Positions 1 through 7,833 of a stretch of DNA of 33,375 nt are shown here, in pieces (positions within the stretch are counted from its first letter, which is position 1; the number at the start of each line of letters is the position of its first letter). Source of the DNA: Deltaproteobacteria bacterium. Lineage in GTDB: Bacteria; Desulfobacterota; DSM-4660; Desulfatiglandales; Desulfatiglandaceae. The position numbers and the translations under genes were made by a program. The notes under the pieces are model-generated. The model was not told the origin of the DNA. It searched no databases and worked only from the letters and a program-made list of their open reading frames with translations. The stretch is taken from NCBI GenBank assembly GCA_019310785.1, contig JAFDDR010000037.1, forward strand, positions 1 through 33,375, read 5' to 3'.

Positions 1-2
1 AC

Positions 3-668
3 GGCCCGTTGACCCGCGATTTTGATGATGCCTTGAGCCTTGAAATGACCGAAAATACTCTGGACCTCGGTATACACATTGCAGATGTGGCAGCATTCAT
101 TTTGCAGGACAGCATCCTTGACAGGACGGCTAAGGAAAGGGCATCGTCTCTTTATATGCCCCGGCGGCAGATATCCATGCTCCCCCCCGATCTCTCCCAG
201 GATGCACTGAGTCTTAAACGGGGATGCGACAGGCAGGCCATATCCCTTTTGGCCCGTTTTGACAAAACCGGCAAACTGTTGGATTACAGGTTAGCGCCCA
301 GTGTGGTTCGGGTTCAGGACCGGCTGACCTATGACGAAGTCAATGAAATGCTGGACACGATTGGCCCGGGCCCAATCCCAGGTCATCATGCAAGCCAGGC
401 GGACCTCTTGAAACAAATGTTTGAGTTGAGCCGAATCCTGCGCCATGAAAGGATTAACCGGGGTGCACTTACGCTTTCACTCCCTGAATTGCACTTTAAA
501 TTCGAGACCGGTTCAACGCCGTCCATTGAAGTGGTGGATCAAAACACCCCATCCAGGATGATAGTAGCCGAATTCATGATCCTTTATAACTGCCTGATAG
601 CCAGATTTTGCAGGGACAACCGGATTCCGGTTCTCTTCAGGACCCAGGAAGAACCGGGGGAAACCTAA
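3..668 (+). CDS. RNB-family ribonuclease (RNase II/R-like), 5'-truncated by window edge, frameshifted at 3' end
   Basis: The frame is open from base 3, so the gene starts outside the window. The first visible residues, GPLTRDFDDALSL, match the RNB catalytic signature with its clustered metal-binding aspartates. They are followed by the typical HIADVAAFI and YMPRRQISMLPP segments. RNB proteins degrade RNA 3'-to-5' in the cytoplasm. The frame stops at 666-668 just after RTQEEPGET, in the middle of the RNB fold, and the missing continuation is found one frame over from about 661. A G5 run at 656-660 lies exactly at the break. Removing one G joins the two parts into a continuous RNB domain (EPGKPNLHSV..). 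I see one broken gene or a homopolymer sequencing error. RNase R versus RNase II cannot be decided from this fragment. Confidence 0.85.
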   Translation, partial: GPLTRDFDDALSLEMTENTLDLGIHIADVAAFILQDSILDRTAKERASSLYMPRRQISMLPPDLSQDALSLKRGCDRQAISLLARFDKTGKLLDYRLAPSVVRVQDRLTYDEVNEMLDTIGPGPIPGHHASQADLLKQMFELSRILRHERINRGALTLSLPELHFKFETGSTPSIEVVDQNTPSRMIVAEFMILYNCLIARFCRDNRIPVLFRTQEEPGET

Positions 669-1077
669 TCTTCACAGCGTACTGGGATTAGACGTCTATG
701 TCCAGGCCACTTCTCCCATAAGGCGATACCTTGATCTTGTGGCCCAGCGTCAAATCAAAGGCTTTCTTGTGGGAAAGGAACCGGTTTGCGATGGAAAAAA
801 ACTGGAAGAGATCGGAATGAGCGTTGAGCCCGTCATAAAAAGTTTTGGCACAGTAAAAAGAAACCGCCTGCGCTACTGGGTCTTAAAATTTCTGAGCCGG
901 CATCAGGGTGAAAGATACAGTGCCGTGGTCTTAGATGAATTTAAAAGAAAATATCGTATTGTTTTAAGCATAATCTTTAAACCTGGAGAGGAGATACTCG
1001 TTGAGGTCAATAAGGTTGATCCATGGGAGGATTCGATCGAGCTGGCATATGTGGGCGAAATGAATGATGGGATATAG
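661..1077 (+). CDS. C-terminal continuation of the RNB ribonuclease (shifted frame)
   Basis: This frame carries the remaining C-terminal end of the RNB domain: VQATSPIRRYLDLVAQRQI at about 700-756 is the conserved 'TSPIRRYxDL' RNB motif. It is followed by a ~100-residue tail ending VGEMNDGI, probably a small S1/OB-like beta domain (KPGEEILVEVNKVDP). Coding similarity begins about residue NLHSV at 667, upstream of any start codon in this frame. The first possible start is GTG 739, which would cut off the motif. It is therefore the 3' part of the preceding gene and not an independent gene. The strand, order and domain continuity are direct observations. Whether the living cell makes a full protein is not known. 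Confidence 0.75.
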   Translation, partial: KPNLHSVLGLDVYVQATSPIRRYLDLVAQRQIKGFLVGKEPVCDGKKLEEIGMSVEPVIKSFGTVKRNRLRYWVLKFLSRHQGERYSAVVLDEFKRKYRIVLSIIFKPGEEILVEVNKVDPWEDSIELAYVGEMNDGI

Positions 1078-1158
1078 TAAAGAATTCTGGCCCAAAGGAA
1101 CAGGCTTTGGCTCTCCCCAGAGGGGATTTGCTTTGTTGGAGTTTCATTGACTTATTGA

Positions 1159-1298
1159 AATTCCAAATATCAAATCCCAAATATCAAACAAATTCCAATG
1201 ACCAAAATTCGAAAATCCAAACAATGTAAGGTTTTGGTCATTGAATATTGGAATTTGAGATTTGTTTGTTATTTGGTGCTTGTAATTTGTATTTTTAG
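1159..1298. repeat. AT-rich imperfect inverted repeat, family A, copy 1
   Basis: This lies in the 320-base space between the convergent RNB gene and the minus-strand M99 module. Two arms of about 60 bases built from short CAAAT/CCAAAT words fold back on each other. The central arms TGACCAAAA (1199-1207) and TTTTGGTCA (1232-1240) are perfectly complementary, and the outer arms pair imperfectly. A related palindrome occurs at 13232-13460. No convincing gene is present here. Confidence 0.7.
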
Positions 1299-1334
1299 AC
1301 ACAAAAATCCAAGGCAGAGCCATATAGCTCTGAC

Positions 1335-1373
1335 CTGGCCCATCGAAGATCCCGTCAAGCGGGGGAGGACCAG
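1335..1373. repeat. 39-nt hairpin repeat, family B, copy 1
   Basis: The stem CTGG (1335-1338)/CCAG (1370-1373) encloses a GCCCATCGAAGATCCC..GGGGGAGGAC core that is identical over 33 bases to 22967-22999. The inner CCCG-TCAAG-CGGG can form a second stem. In the other copy the outer stem is CACG/CGTG, so both changed positions keep base pairing. It sits just downstream of the minus-strand M99 tail (stop at 1398). Confidence 0.7.
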
Positions 1374-1397
1374 ATTTTCAATGGAAAATAAGGCATT

Positions 1398-1871
1398 TCA
1401 TTCAAGGGCCAAACGGATCCTTCCCAATACCATTCCGTCTTTCTTGACAAGGACCTCATGTTCCCTGCTTCCCAAGGCCCCCCTGAATAACAAATCCGCA
1501 CTCCGGTTTTCTCCTAGTTTGAGTATATGGCCGTTAATGCTCAGGTGAAACCCGCTTTTGCCATGGATATTTGTTTGAATTTCTTCCAGACTTATCTCAT
1601 CCCTCAAAGAAAGAGAAAATATCTCCCCCTCCCTTAAAACCCTGTGGCAATCTCCGTTTATCTTTAAAATCAGATAGTCAAGTTCAGGTGGACTGAGCCG
1701 CACAAAAAACCGTCCTAAGATCTTCTCTTCAAGAGAGGCAATAATCTCGTACACCCTCCCCTTCCTGTTGAGAGAATATCGCGTCATGAGATCTGCAGCC
1801 GTGTTGATTGTATAGCCCCTGTCTTCGCCCGTATTGTTCTTCCGGTTCCCAACAAACCCCTTGAAGTTCAC
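1398..1871 (-). CDS. M99_C-like beta domain; probable frameshifted C-terminal end of the M99 carboxypeptidase
   Basis: 157 codons from a GTG that overlaps the end of the upstream M99 gene by 4 bases. No signal peptide is visible. Residues ~62-157 (SPPELDYLILKINGDC...) align by eye with the C-terminal domain of the preceding protein (EPPVLKYLVLSVNGQA...): PPxLxYLxL, NG, an acidic turn and a basic KDG/KDN segment recur in the same order. In this frame coding-like sequence extends upstream of GTG 1871 as FIKV before NFKGFVGN. It would continue the M99 protein if one T were added to the T5 run (A5 at 1878-1882 on the plus strand). I therefore infer one ancestral protein of about 590 residues with two tandem beta domains. 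A separately translated small protein remains possible. Confidence 0.6.
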   Translation of the reverse strand: MNFKGFVGNRKNNTGEDRGYTINTAADLMTRYSLNRKGRVYEIIASLEEKILGRFFVRLSPPELDYLILKINGDCHRVLREGEIFSLSLRDEISLEEIQTNIHGKSGFHLSINGHILKLGENRSADLLFRGALGSREHEVLVKKDGMVLGRIRLALE

Positions 1872-3166
1872 CTTGATAAAAATGAAGGAATGATACCCAC
1901 AATCTTCATGTGTTCCCCCTTAACCAAGTCAAGGGTCTCGCCGTCCGAGAGGAGAATCCGGTGTCCACAGGCTTTAATAATAAGAGATTGAACTCTTTTG
2001 GGTCTGACCCGTTCACTGCCCTCAATCCCGGAACTTTTGGATATTATAATGGGAATCTCCGCAAATTTCTGGTTATCCTTTCTCGCAATCAGGCTTGTGT
2101 CTCGGAAAATGACAAGATCCTTACGAAAATCATTTAGATCACCGTAACCTAATATATCCAGGCTCAGGCCCCTCTCGTAGTTCGCCTCGATATGAGAGAC
2201 ATGAATGGAATCCCCGGCCCTGAGGTAGATGGTATGTTCATCCTTTACCACTGTCGCGGCTTGTCCGTTAACGGACAGTACCAGGTATTTCAGGACAGGC
2301 GGTTCCAGGGCAATTCCCGGGTGTTCCGGGACAATATCGAACAGGTTCATAAAGGCATTAATTACTAAATTGTGATATCGAACCTTCAAATTTATCGAGG
2401 GCAGAAATTTTGACGTCTCTATGCCAAAGGCCGGAATATGATGCTTTGTAAGGGCATAAAAGGTGGCGGATTTCCTCTGTTCCTTGTGAGAACTGTCCGA
2501 GTCAGCAGTCCTTGTGTTATTAAAGTGAAACTTGTAAAGTTCATTTTGAATATGAGGATTCACAACCGCTATGACTTTCCGGGCTATTTCACCTAAGTTT
2601 ATTGGCTTCTTTGTTTCGGGGACGATGTACGCCTTGCAATCTGCTATAATGGATTGACCAAACCGCCTGGGATTACGCCATTTGTCAATAAACTCGTGAT
2701 AATAATAACCCGAGCCATCGTGAAGATTCAGGAGATAATCGCTTTGCCCGATTAGCTTTTTAAGGATGGATACGATCTTATCTTCCATACTGTCGGTAGC
2801 ATCTTCATGGGTAAATTTCCTGTTCATATCGCCATGAGGTCCCCGTTTATTCAGGAGTATGGAGTAGAAATTGGCCCTCGGCACTACAATGAGATTTCCC
2901 TTTTCAAGACTCATATCCGCATAAAGGTCCGCTGACAAAAATCCTCCCGGTTCATTCCCCTGAATGCCTCCAATCAGCATAAGAGTCTTTCCCGGTCTTT
3001 TGCCATAAATCCTGTAGACATTCAGTTCATAAGCGGTGTTGGGAAAATAAACCAGATGCTCTCTTTTTGAAAATGCAGATGGGGGAGTGAAAAAGAGGAA
3101 AGATTGAATCAGAAAAAATAATAGACCGATGAGTGTCTTGTTAAAAGGCCATGAATCATGAAGCAT
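1868..3166 (-). CDS. M99-family (Csd4-like) zinc D,L-carboxypeptidase, exported
   Basis: 432 residues from ATG 3166, preceded by GAGG at 6 bases; a TTG four codons upstream also lies in frame. The N-terminus has a signal-peptide-like hydrophobic stretch (LIGLLFFLIQSFLFF). The catalytic domain has the M14/M99 layout: GGIQGNEPGG with Gln69 and Glu72, LNLHDGSGYY with His149, and FGIETS with the likely catalytic Glu250. Canonical M14 enzymes use His at the first position. Glutamine there is the hallmark of Helicobacter Csd4, which cleaves muramyl tripeptide in the periplasm and sets helical shape. A ~90-residue beta domain follows from about residue 290. The gene overlaps its upstream neighbour by 11 bases and follows an L,D-transpeptidase-fold gene, supporting a cell-wall role. 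Its end is probably a frameshift (see 1398-1871). Substrate is inferred. Confidence 0.82.
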   Translation of the reverse strand: MLHDSWPFNKTLIGLLFFLIQSFLFFTPPSAFSKREHLVYFPNTAYELNVYRIYGKRPGKTLMLIGGIQGNEPGGFLSADLYADMSLEKGNLIVVPRANFYSILLNKRGPHGDMNRKFTHEDATDSMEDKIVSILKKLIGQSDYLLNLHDGSGYYYHEFIDKWRNPRRFGQSIIADCKAYIVPETKKPINLGEIARKVIAVVNPHIQNELYKFHFNNTRTADSDSSHKEQRKSATFYALTKHHIPAFGIETSKFLPSINLKVRYHNLVINAFMNLFDIVPEHPGIALEPPVLKYLVLSVNGQAATVVKDEHTIYLRAGDSIHVSHIEANYERGLSLDILGYGDLNDFRKDLVIFRDTSLIARKDNQKFAEIPIIISKSSGIEGSERVRPKRVQSLIIKACGHRILLSDGETLDLVKGEHMKIVGIIPSFLSR

Positions 3167-3989
3167 TTTCGACCTCAAATTCCTTTTGGAAAATCAAGGT
3201 TCCCGGGTGGTCGTATACAATCACTTTCACTGTCGAAGGATATTCAGCCTCTGAATTCAGGGAATATTCGCCTCTAATCGTTTTAAAACGCTTTATGAAA
3301 AAGAGCTGGCCCCGTCTATAATTCACGGGCAACCCGTCCTTAAGGGCCACTTTGGGATAGGACCACAACTGCTGAGGCTCTGTATCTTTATTCATGGCAA
3401 TAATATGAACATATCCGCTGACAGGGGCTTCGTCCTGGTGCATATTGACCAGTTTGAAATTGACCTTCAGCATTGACTCTTCCCTCTGGATCTCCAGGTC
3501 CTTTATATCAACTATATCATAGACCGGGGCTTGAGATGCCTTTTCAGCCTTTTCGACGGGGACGGTCTCAACTGAGGGTTCAGGTTTTTTCGGGGTTGCG
3601 GTTTCGGGCACGGCCGTCTTGGAAGATTTTTCATAGCCGGCGGTTACGTCATAAATGGCCTTTTCCAAGAGGTCTAAGTGCTGTTTCGATATGTGTAGTT
3701 CCTTCTTAGCCTCCTTGATCTCCTGCTGCAACTGGTCTAAGAAGGCCTGCTGGGACCTGTTTGAGCGTAGCTCACTGAAATATCCGTTAAATACAAGTAT
3801 GGAGGTTATAATGTAGGCAACGAAAAACAGGCACGCCCAGAAAAACATGCGGGAGGATATCTTAAAGCTTCTGGATTTACCCACCTTCCCTAATATCATT
3901 ACCGTCAAATCGGACGGTCGAGGCGTTTTTCCTTTTACTTGGCGTTTCCTGTTTGCAGGGGACGCCACGTCTCTTTCCTGATCTTCCAT
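3156..3989 (-). CDS. Single-pass membrane protein with coiled coil and periplasmic domain, cell-wall operon
   Basis: 277 residues from ATG 3989 with GGGGA six bases upstream. Order of parts: a basic, cytoplasmic N-terminus (1-47), one transmembrane helix (about 49-71), a coiled coil rich in Leu/Gln/Lys (about 74-117), a Pro/Glu/Lys-rich linker (125-155), and a globular beta-rich C-terminal domain (156-277) expected in the periplasm. I do not recognise the family. It overlaps the L,D-transpeptidase gene by 55 bases and the M99 gene by 11, so the three are translationally coupled. A scaffold that anchors the two peptidoglycan enzymes, comparable in position to membrane partners of Csd proteins, is an inference only. 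Confidence 0.7.
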   Translation of the reverse strand: MEDQERDVASPANRKRQVKGKTPRPSDLTVMILGKVGKSRSFKISSRMFFWACLFFVAYIITSILVFNGYFSELRSNRSQQAFLDQLQQEIKEAKKELHISKQHLDLLEKAIYDVTAGYEKSSKTAVPETATPKKPEPSVETVPVEKAEKASQAPVYDIVDIKDLEIQREESMLKVNFKLVNMHQDEAPVSGYVHIIAMNKDTEPQQLWSYPKVALKDGLPVNYRRGQLFFIKRFKTIRGEYSLNSEAEYPSTVKVIVYDHPGTLIFQKEFEVENAS

Positions 3990-5260
3990 TGCTTTCCCCG
4001 CTTTAAAAGGAACAGGTTCTTAAACCCTGAGTCATGGTAAGTATCGGCCTTATATTCCTGTTTAAAACGAACTTTAAGGTTGCTGCCGGAATCCTTAACG
4101 ATCTTCACCTCGCTGATCCGGATTTTAACAGAACCATATTTTCTGTTCAACCCGGATTTGTATATTCTCCATGCCTTCAAATCCATCCCGTAGGAACGGA
4201 AAGTCCGATCATAAAGGCCGACATATTTTTCGAGATCTTTTCTCTCCCATGCGTCTTTCCAGACACGAATAAAATCTTCGATCTCCTTCGGGGGTGTTTT
4301 TGGCAACCGGGGAGGGACCTTTCTACCAATTTTATCCTTTTCAAAAAATTCCCCTATTATTTTCCATTGATTGCTGTTTTTAATCAAGTAGAGCCTTTTT
4401 TGTCCCCTACTCTCAAAATCAGCAGCTCGATATATCTGGTTGAACGTGGCAAGGACAGTCTCTTTTGCCCTGTAAAGCTGCAGGTTTTCGATTTCCACAT
4501 GGATTTTCTTATATTTTTTTGCGAGCCTCGATTTATATGCCTTCCAGTCGCTCCAACCCGCGCCCCGGGCAGTGAAGCGCGGGCTGTAAAGACCCATGTA
4601 TTGATCAATGTCCTTATTTTCCCAGACACGAACCCATGTTTCAATAAATTTCTGGAGGGTCTCGGATTCCTGCTTCTGCCTTTTATAGGGGACCTTGTCG
4701 ATATAAGGGCTGATAATAACCGGGGTTTTATGCAGTCTGATATAAGAAGCCAGTTCTTCAATGCTCTCGTTTTCCAGTACCACGCAACCGTTCGTATCCC
4801 ACGATTTCAGGGGTTCGTTGGTCCCATGGAACCAGATGCCGTAGCCACCCTTGCCCTGTTTTTTATCTAAGGGATTAGGGTAGTCCATGGAAAAGGCACG
4901 GACCCCGTATATGGGAGCCAGTTCCCTGTCCACGAAGGAACGGGTAAAAAAATAAATGCCTTCAGGGGTCTTCCCGTCATTTCTCTTTGATTTAGGCCCG
5001 CTGTTTTCTCCGGTAGAGCATCTATAAGCCTTCACGGGTCTTGAAACGTCATCCCTGTGATACAGGAAGACCTTTTGAGCGGACTTGTCCACGAGGATTG
5101 CGTAATCCGCTCCTTCATCTGCCCACTTCATCAGGGGTGCGGGGATCAGTTTGGCGCTGGTCCCCTTTGGACAGAATGCCTGAAAAAGGATAAACAGGCA
5201 TACGAAAATGAAGTTCCTAAGCGTAGTAAATCCCGATAATGTTTTATTCGTTTCAATCAT
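3935..5260 (-). CDS. YkuD-fold L,D-transpeptidase/carboxypeptidase with two NTF2-like domains (Csd6/Pgp2-like)
   Basis: 441 residues with an N-terminal signal segment (about 13-34). Residues ~52-180 form a YkuD catalytic domain: YAILVDKSAQKVFLYH, KTPEGIYFF, and the active-site block GIWFHGT (His145) to TNGCVVL (Cys159). The usual 'SHGC' is TNGC here. Two tandem NTF2/SnoaL-like domains follow at ~203-300 and ~330-436, each opening with FI..W...WE.KD...Y..LY and ending with KQWKI/NQWKI. This arrangement is known from L,D-carboxypeptidases such as Csd6 and Pgp2, which shorten muropeptide stems in curved bacteria. True transpeptidase activity cannot be excluded. It lies 21 bases downstream of purB and overlaps the next gene by 55 bases. 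Confidence 0.85.
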   Translation of the reverse strand: MIETNKTLSGFTTLRNFIFVCLFILFQAFCPKGTSAKLIPAPLMKWADEGADYAILVDKSAQKVFLYHRDDVSRPVKAYRCSTGENSGPKSKRNDGKTPEGIYFFTRSFVDRELAPIYGVRAFSMDYPNPLDKKQGKGGYGIWFHGTNEPLKSWDTNGCVVLENESIEELASYIRLHKTPVIISPYIDKVPYKRQKQESETLQKFIETWVRVWENKDIDQYMGLYSPRFTARGAGWSDWKAYKSRLAKKYKKIHVEIENLQLYRAKETVLATFNQIYRAADFESRGQKRLYLIKNSNQWKIIGEFFEKDKIGRKVPPRLPKTPPKEIEDFIRVWKDAWERKDLEKYVGLYDRTFRSYGMDLKAWRIYKSGLNRKYGSVKIRISEVKIVKDSGSNLKVRFKQEYKADTYHDSGFKNLFLLKRGKQWKIRKETWRPLQTGNAK

Positions 5261-5281
5261 AAAATGCCCGGTATTTATTGT

Positions 5282-6574
5282 TTAACCAAATACCCTCTCG
5301 AATATGTCATCCACATGTTTGAGATGATAATCCAAATTGAACACCTCTTCAATATCTTCCCTGCCTAAATATTTCCCAATCTCCTCATCTTCCATGATCA
5401 GCCCTTTGAAATCATTGCCCGTATCCCATACTTTCATGGCATTTCTCTGGACCATGACATAGGCAGTCTGCCGTTCAACTCCCCTTTCCGCTAATCTTAT
5501 AAGAATCTGCTGGGAAAAAATCAGACCTTTTGTCTTGTTGAGGTTCTCGGTCATCCTGTCAGGGTGCACTACCAGGTCTCTTATGATTCCGGTCAGGCGG
5601 TGAAGCATATAATCAATAATGATGGTGCTGTCCGGGGCTATTACCCTTTCTACTGAGGAATGACTGATGTCCCTCTCATGCCAGAGTGCCATGTTTTCCA
5701 TGGCAGCTAAGCAATTGGATCGCACGAGACGCGCGAGGCCCGAAATGTTTTCGCACCCGATCGGATTTTTCTTGTGGGGCATGGCGGACGAACCCTTTTG
5801 ACCCTTTGCGAATGGCTCCTCTGCCTCAAGGACCTCGGTCCTCTGGAGATGCCTTATCTCCACTGCGATCTTTTCCAGTGTTCCGGCAAGAATCGCAAGA
5901 CTTGTGAAGTACTGTGCATGGCGATCCCTTTGAATGACCTGGGTTGATATTTCAGCAGGCTTCAGCCCGAGTTTTTTACATACAAGGGACTCCACCCTCG
6001 GCGATACATTGGCAAAGGTCCCTACTGCCCCTGACAGTTTTCCATAGCCTATGATATCATTTGCATCCGTAAGTCGTTTAAGATTCCGGTTCATCTCGGA
6101 ATACCAGACAGCCAACTTAAGGCCAAAGGTAGTAGGCTCGGCATGTATCCCATGGGACCGGCCGATGGTAACCGTATACTTGTGCTCCATGGCCCTGTCC
6201 TTAATGACCTTTGCAAAGTCCCTTGCGTCCTGAATGATCCGTTCCATGGCTTCCTTCAACAGGAGAGCGAAACTCGTATCCAGGACATCCGAAGAGGTCA
6301 GACCAAGATGAATATATCTCGAATCAGGACCCACATGTTCTTCCACGTTGGTCAGGAATGCTATGATATCATGTTTGGTCTCTTCTTCTATCTCTAAGAT
6401 ACGCTCCACGGAAAAGGCCGCCTTTTCCCCGATGTTCAAAACGGCCTTCCCCGGAATAAGACCCTCCTCCGCCATGGCCTCACAGGCTGCAATTTCCACA
6501 TCGAGCCATTTGGCGTATCGATTTTCATCCTCCCAGATGCGGCCCATTTCAGGACGGGTGTATCGGCTGATCAT
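5282..6574 (-). CDS. purB: Adenylosuccinate lyase
   Basis: 430 residues, the usual length, from ATG 6574 with AGGAG seven bases upstream. The fumarase/aspartase superfamily signature SSAMPHKKNP is present, as are the conserved HLGLTSSDVLDT and GRSHGIHAEPT segments that carry catalytic Ser/His residues. It splits SAICAR and adenylosuccinate in purine synthesis in the cytosol. It is the first gene of a minus-strand run leading into the cell-wall genes, with a promoter-like repeat directly upstream (6599-6652). Confidence 0.95.
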   Translation of the reverse strand: MISRYTRPEMGRIWEDENRYAKWLDVEIAACEAMAEEGLIPGKAVLNIGEKAAFSVERILEIEEETKHDIIAFLTNVEEHVGPDSRYIHLGLTSSDVLDTSFALLLKEAMERIIQDARDFAKVIKDRAMEHKYTVTIGRSHGIHAEPTTFGLKLAVWYSEMNRNLKRLTDANDIIGYGKLSGAVGTFANVSPRVESLVCKKLGLKPAEISTQVIQRDRHAQYFTSLAILAGTLEKIAVEIRHLQRTEVLEAEEPFAKGQKGSSAMPHKKNPIGCENISGLARLVRSNCLAAMENMALWHERDISHSSVERVIAPDSTIIIDYMLHRLTGIIRDLVVHPDRMTENLNKTKGLIFSQQILIRLAERGVERQTAYVMVQRNAMKVWDTGNDFKGLIMEDEEIGKYLGREDIEEVFNLDYHLKHVDDIFERVFG

Positions 6575-6598
6575 TTTGTTTCTCCTGTTTTAAAAAGC

Positions 6599-6652
6599 AT
6601 AATATTTTAGCAGTTTGAAAGGTCAAGCAATATTACAACGTCACTGTAAGAG
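6599..6652 (-). promoter_or_regulatory. Promoter-like 54-bp element upstream of purB (shared with 14385-14438)
   Basis: On the minus strand this reads TTGACC (6626-6621), a 16-base spacer and TATTAT (6604-6599), 25 bases before the purB start. The whole 54 bases match 14385-14438 without gaps at 44 positions, including CTCTTACAGT and TTTCAAACTGCTA. The second copy sits in the same position before an unrelated gene. It could be a shared regulatory site or a repeat that brings a promoter. Confidence 0.6.
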
Positions 6653-6694
6653 TGAGACCTTTGAAAAACATCCCCTTTTGCCCAATTGAGATAC
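6653..6694. repeat. Repeat family C (GACCTTTG...CCCCTTTTGCCCAATT), copy 1
   Basis: The segment GAGACCTTTGAAAAACATCC followed by CCTTTTGCCCAATT resembles the reverse complement of 23314-23353 and, more weakly, 23173-23215. It directly abuts the promoter-like element and the 3' end of the UbiA gene. Confidence 0.55.
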
Positions 6695-7596
6695 TAAAGA
6701 CCAATTAGCCTGCTCAAAATCAGCCCCAAAGAAAGAAGAAGCCCGTGGGCGACCATGGTCTGGATTGTAAAGGCCTGAGCAGGTATTACTCCCTCGTGTG
6801 ACAGGTATTCTTTCCACAAAATTTTCATAGCCTTGAATACAAGCGGAAAGGCAATAAAGGAGAGCATGAGCAGGTACGACAGGCTTACAAAGCTGCTGAG
6901 AAAAATAACAAAGAAAAAGCCTGATAACATAATGATGCAGTAAAGATATCTGCAAATCTCCGGTCCCCATCTTACCATCAGATTTTTCTTTCCTGCCTCC
7001 TTATCCGCCTGGTAGTCGGGGAATTGATTGATCCATATAACCCCTGTAATAAAAAACCCTTGTGGGAACCCGAGGGCAAAGGCAGGCCAGCTCAGAGAAC
7101 CTGACATCACGTAATATGTTCCTAATGTGACCAACGGGCCAAAGGCAAAGAAGATCAAGACCTCGCCCCATCCACGTGACATAAGCTGTAAGGGAGGCGC
7201 TGAATACGCCCATCCTGCGGCAAGCCCCATAAGACCAATTACAGCAACGAGCGGCCTGTCTATGAAGACAAGCCAGATCCCGGCGGCCAGGCCTATAGCA
7301 AAAAAGAATAAAGCCATCAACATTATGACCCAAGGCGCAAGTTCATTGTTTTGAATCACGCGGCTTCCGCCGCTAAATGGAGTCAAGCGCAGATTAATAG
7401 GATCACTCCCCTTTGCATCGAAATAATCATTTAAGAGGTTCGCGCCCAAATGGAGCCCTGCCACTCCAAAAGCAGTGATCAAAAAAAGCGGGAAAGAAAA
7501 TGTTTTTTGTGTTAAGGCAAAGGCCGAGCCAATTATAACCGGCATAAGGGAACCGGCTAAGAAAGGTGCTCTAAGGGCTTTTAGATAGATATTCAT
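6694..7596 (-). CDS. UbiA/MenA-family prenyltransferase
   Basis: 300 residues from ATG 7596 (GGAG about 11 bases upstream). An upstream in-frame extension to 7857 has no family-like sequence and is rejected. The protein is very hydrophobic, with about eight or nine membrane helices. It carries both Mg-diphosphate motifs: NDYFDAKGSD (Asn56, Asp57, Asp60) and DYQADKEAGKKN (Asp194, Asp198). The family joins a polyprenyl chain to an aromatic acceptor in the membrane. The first motif and overall length fit MenA-like enzymes (menaquinone synthesis), but the acceptor is not proven by the sequence and no other men gene is in the window. Confidence 0.85.
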   Translation of the reverse strand: MNIYLKALRAPFLAGSLMPVIIGSAFALTQKTFSFPLFLITAFGVAGLHLGANLLNDYFDAKGSDPINLRLTPFSGGSRVIQNNELAPWVIMLMALFFFAIGLAAGIWLVFIDRPLVAVIGLMGLAAGWAYSAPPLQLMSRGWGEVLIFFAFGPLVTLGTYYVMSGSLSWPAFALGFPQGFFITGVIWINQFPDYQADKEAGKKNLMVRWGPEICRYLYCIIMLSGFFFVIFLSSFVSLSYLLMLSFIAFPLVFKAMKILWKEYLSHEGVIPAQAFTIQTMVAHGLLLSLGLILSRLIGL

Positions 7597-7833
7597 AGTT
7601 ACAATGGCTCCGGGTTGTATGGGTTGTCGGGGCACCCCCCTCACCCCTGTATCAAGTACGGAGGTGGGGATGACAGCCGTACGACATTGAACTATTACTA
7701 TGGAAGTTTTATTTACCAAAATAGCAATGTTATTACAAGCCCTTAAATTAGAGAATGCGCGGCCTGAGCACGACCACCTGCGGATAGAACGGCTGGCAAC
7801 AAAATGATGAACAATCGTTAAGGAACATGAAAA

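Noticed and set aside
1198-1548. A 116-codon plus-strand frame over the AT-rich repeat
   Set aside because: It crosses a palindrome, the hairpin repeat and part of a minus-strand gene; composition is not coding-like.
1868-1890. Programmed -1 frameshift in the M99 gene
   Set aside because: The A-TTT-TTA site is not a full X-XXY-YYZ slippery heptamer and no clear stimulator was found; indel or error is simpler.
4034-4870. A 278-codon plus-strand frame opposite the L,D-transpeptidase gene
   Set aside because: It is antisense to a clear YkuD/NTF2 protein and has no recognisable family or start signal.
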